Origin: Micromonospora sp. KC723
GTDB lineage: Bacteria; Actinomycetota; Actinomycetes; Mycobacteriales; Micromonosporaceae
Length of the DNA stretch: 64,000 bases
Assembly: GCF_004348595.1 (NCBI RefSeq)
Contig: NZ_SMKD01000010.1
Coordinates: 1-64,000 of the forward strand
Direction: 5' to 3'
A model generated the notes under the pieces. The model was not told the DNA's origin. It did not search any database and saw only the letters and a program-made list of their open reading frames with translations. Positions within the stretch are counted from its first letter, which is position 1. Each line of letters begins with the position of its first letter. The position numbers and the translations under genes are program-made. Positions 62,847 through 64,000 of this stretch are shown piece after piece.

Positions 62847-64000
62847 ATGCCCCGGACAACCACAGCGCGCGCCATGCTCGCGGCCACCGCCGCCGGTCTG
62901 CTCGCCGCCGGGACTGCCGTCGTCCTGCCGGTCCAGGCCGCCGCCCCGGCCTGCTCGGTCACCTACCGCGTGACCTCACAGTGGACCGGTGGCTTCGGCG
63001 CCGACGTCACCATCACGAACCTGGGCGACGCGGTCAACGGCTGGACGCTCACCTGGTCCTTCAGTGCCGGACAGACGATCACCCAGGCGTGGAACGCCAC
63101 CGTGGCGCAGAGCGGGGCGCAGGTGACCGCCAGGAACGTCAGCTACAACGGCAACATCGCCAGCAACGCCAGTGTCTCGTTCGGGTTCAACGGCTCCTGG
63201 TCCGGCAGCAACCCGGCCCCGACCAGCTTCAACCTCAACGGCACCGCCTGTACCGGAGCGAGCCCGGGACCGACCACGCCTGCTCCCACGACGCCGCCGC
63301 CCACGACGCCGCCGCCCACGACGCCCCCGCCGGGCGGCAGCCTGCCGAGCAGCTTCCGGTGGAGTTCCACCGGCGCGTTGGTGGGCCCCAAGGCCGACGG
63401 CCGGAACATCGCCGGGATCAAGGATCCGTCGGTGGTGTACCACAACGGTCGCTACCACGTCTTTGCCAGCACCGCGAAGTCGTCGGGCTACAACCTGGTC
63501 TACTTCAACTTCGCCGACTGGTCGCAGGCCGGCTCGGCGACATTCCACTACCTCGACCAGGCCCCGCTGGGCACCGGCTACCGGGCGGCGCCGCAGGTGT
63601 TCTACTTCGCCCCGCAGCGGCTGTGGTACCTGGTCTACCAGACCGGCAACGCGTCGTACTCCACCAACCCCGACATCAGCAACCCGAACGGCTGGACCGC
63701 GCCGAAGCACTTCTACAGCGGCATGCCGGACATCATCCGGGACAACATCGGCAACGGCTACTGGGTCGACATGTGGGTGATCTGTGACAGCGCCGACTGC
63801 CACCTGTTCTCCTCCGACGACAACGGGCACCTCTACCGGTCCCAGACCAGCGTGGCCAACTTCCCCAACGGGATGAGCCAGCCGGTCATCGCGATGCAGG
63901 ACGCCAACCCGCACCGGCTGTTCGAAGCCGCCAACGTCTACCGGGTGGGTGACCGTTACCTGCTCCTGGTCGAGGCGATCGGCAGCGACGGGCGCCGCTG
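62847..64000 (+). CDS. Secreted CBM2-GH62 arabinofuranosidase (C-terminus beyond window)
   Basis: About 384 residues are visible and the frame runs off the right edge. A signal peptide (MLAATAAGLLAAGTAVVLPV ending AAA) precedes a CBM2 (about 36-135: CSVTYRVTSQWTGGFGADVT). A linker of PTTPP repeats (about 145-162) leads into a GH62 domain: SSFRWSSTGALVGPKADGR, IAGIKDPSVVYHNGRYHVFA (catalytic Asp), WYLVYQTGNASYSTNPDI and GYWVDMWVICDSADCHLFSS. GH62 enzymes remove arabinose from arabinoxylan. The ATG has AAAGGATCCGGA upstream. It complements the GH51-like enzyme across the divergent promoter. Confidence 0.93.
   Translation, partial: MPRTTTARAMLAATAAGLLAAGTAVVLPVQAAAPACSVTYRVTSQWTGGFGADVTITNLGDAVNGWTLTWSFSAGQTITQAWNATVAQSGAQVTARNVSYNGNIASNASVSFGFNGSWSGSNPAPTSFNLNGTACTGASPGPTTPAPTTPPPTTPPPTTPPPGGSLPSSFRWSSTGALVGPKADGRNIAGIKDPSVVYHNGRYHVFASTAKSSGYNLVYFNFADWSQAGSATFHYLDQAPLGTGYRAAPQVFYFAPQRLWYLVYQTGNASYSTNPDISNPNGWTAPKHFYSGMPDIIRDNIGNGYWVDMWVICDSADCHLFSSDDNGHLYRSQTSVANFPNGMSQPVIAMQDANPHRLFEAANVYRVGDRYLLLVEAIGSDGRR
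63285..63329 (+). repeat. Three 15-bp linker repeats
   Basis: CCCACGACGCCGCCG occurs three times in tandem (the last with CCCCCG), encoding PTTPP units of the linker between CBM2 and GH62. Confidence 0.75.

Noticed and set aside
63285..63329. Short tandem repeats as a CRISPR-like array
   Set aside because: They are in-frame PTTPP linker codons with no spacers.

Overview
The window is a high-GC (roughly 70-75 %) actinobacterial chromosome segment. It carries a Pup-proteasome locus, the mycothiol gene mshC, F420-type and WXG100/EspC-like proteins, many GTG starts and many leaderless promoters. The secreted CBM2-bearing arabinofuranosidases and the overall flavour suggest a Micromonosporaceae member such as Micromonospora or Salinispora; this genus guess is inference. 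No tRNA, rRNA, CRISPR array or insertion sequence was recognised.

Layout. 1-2.7 kb: a truncated hemerythrin-domain gene, an M20 peptidase and an acidic protein. 2.7-6.8 kb: a DUF5703 protein and a small type VII secretion-like cassette (SseB-like, YbaB-like, EspC-like, WXG100 and a companion protein). 6.8-13.5 kb: an aldo/keto reductase and an LLM oxidoreductase, then uppP, a histidine phosphatase, a DUF3090 protein, an SCO1664-type kinase-like protein and mshC. 13.6-19.2 kb: a GntR regulator, a PAC2 protein and metH. 19.2-24.8 kb: a lower-GC scar, a zinc metallopeptidase, a HAD phosphatase and a MacB/FtsX-type ABC exporter. 25-29.4 kb: a LuxR remnant, a RecB-like nuclease, an M50 protease, the tRNA methyltransferase TrmI, a hypothetical protein and a ferredoxin.

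29.5-55.7 kb is the Pup-proteasome system: mpa, a polytopic membrane protein, dop, pup, an endonuclease VII-like gene, prcB and prcA. It is interrupted at 37.9-44.8 kb by a complete dTDP-L-rhamnose set (rfbABCD) with glycosyltransferases and a flippase, and resumes with pafA. After an accessory stretch (CcdA-like membrane protein, AhpD-like protein, DUF3866, DUF5872, a CDF transporter and a LysR remnant) come pafB, pafC, tatA and tatC. From memory, the order of the conserved genes parallels Mycobacterium tuberculosis Rv2136c (uppP) to Rv2093c (tatC).

55.7-64 kb: a polar amino-acid ABC importer, whose ATPase gene carries an apparent one-base deletion, lies behind a SAM-IV riboswitch and a small leader-peptide gene, so it probably imports methionine or another sulfur amino acid. 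Then come a divergent HxlR regulator/quinone-reductase-like pair and two divergent secreted arabinofuranosidases, the second running off the right end.

Processes linked here: Pup is attached by PafA, removed by Dop, and its targets are unfolded by Mpa and degraded by PrcBA; PafBC is the DNA-damage transcription activator known from mycobacteria. Sulfur and one-carbon metabolism (MetH, MshC, SAM-IV importer) is also well represented.
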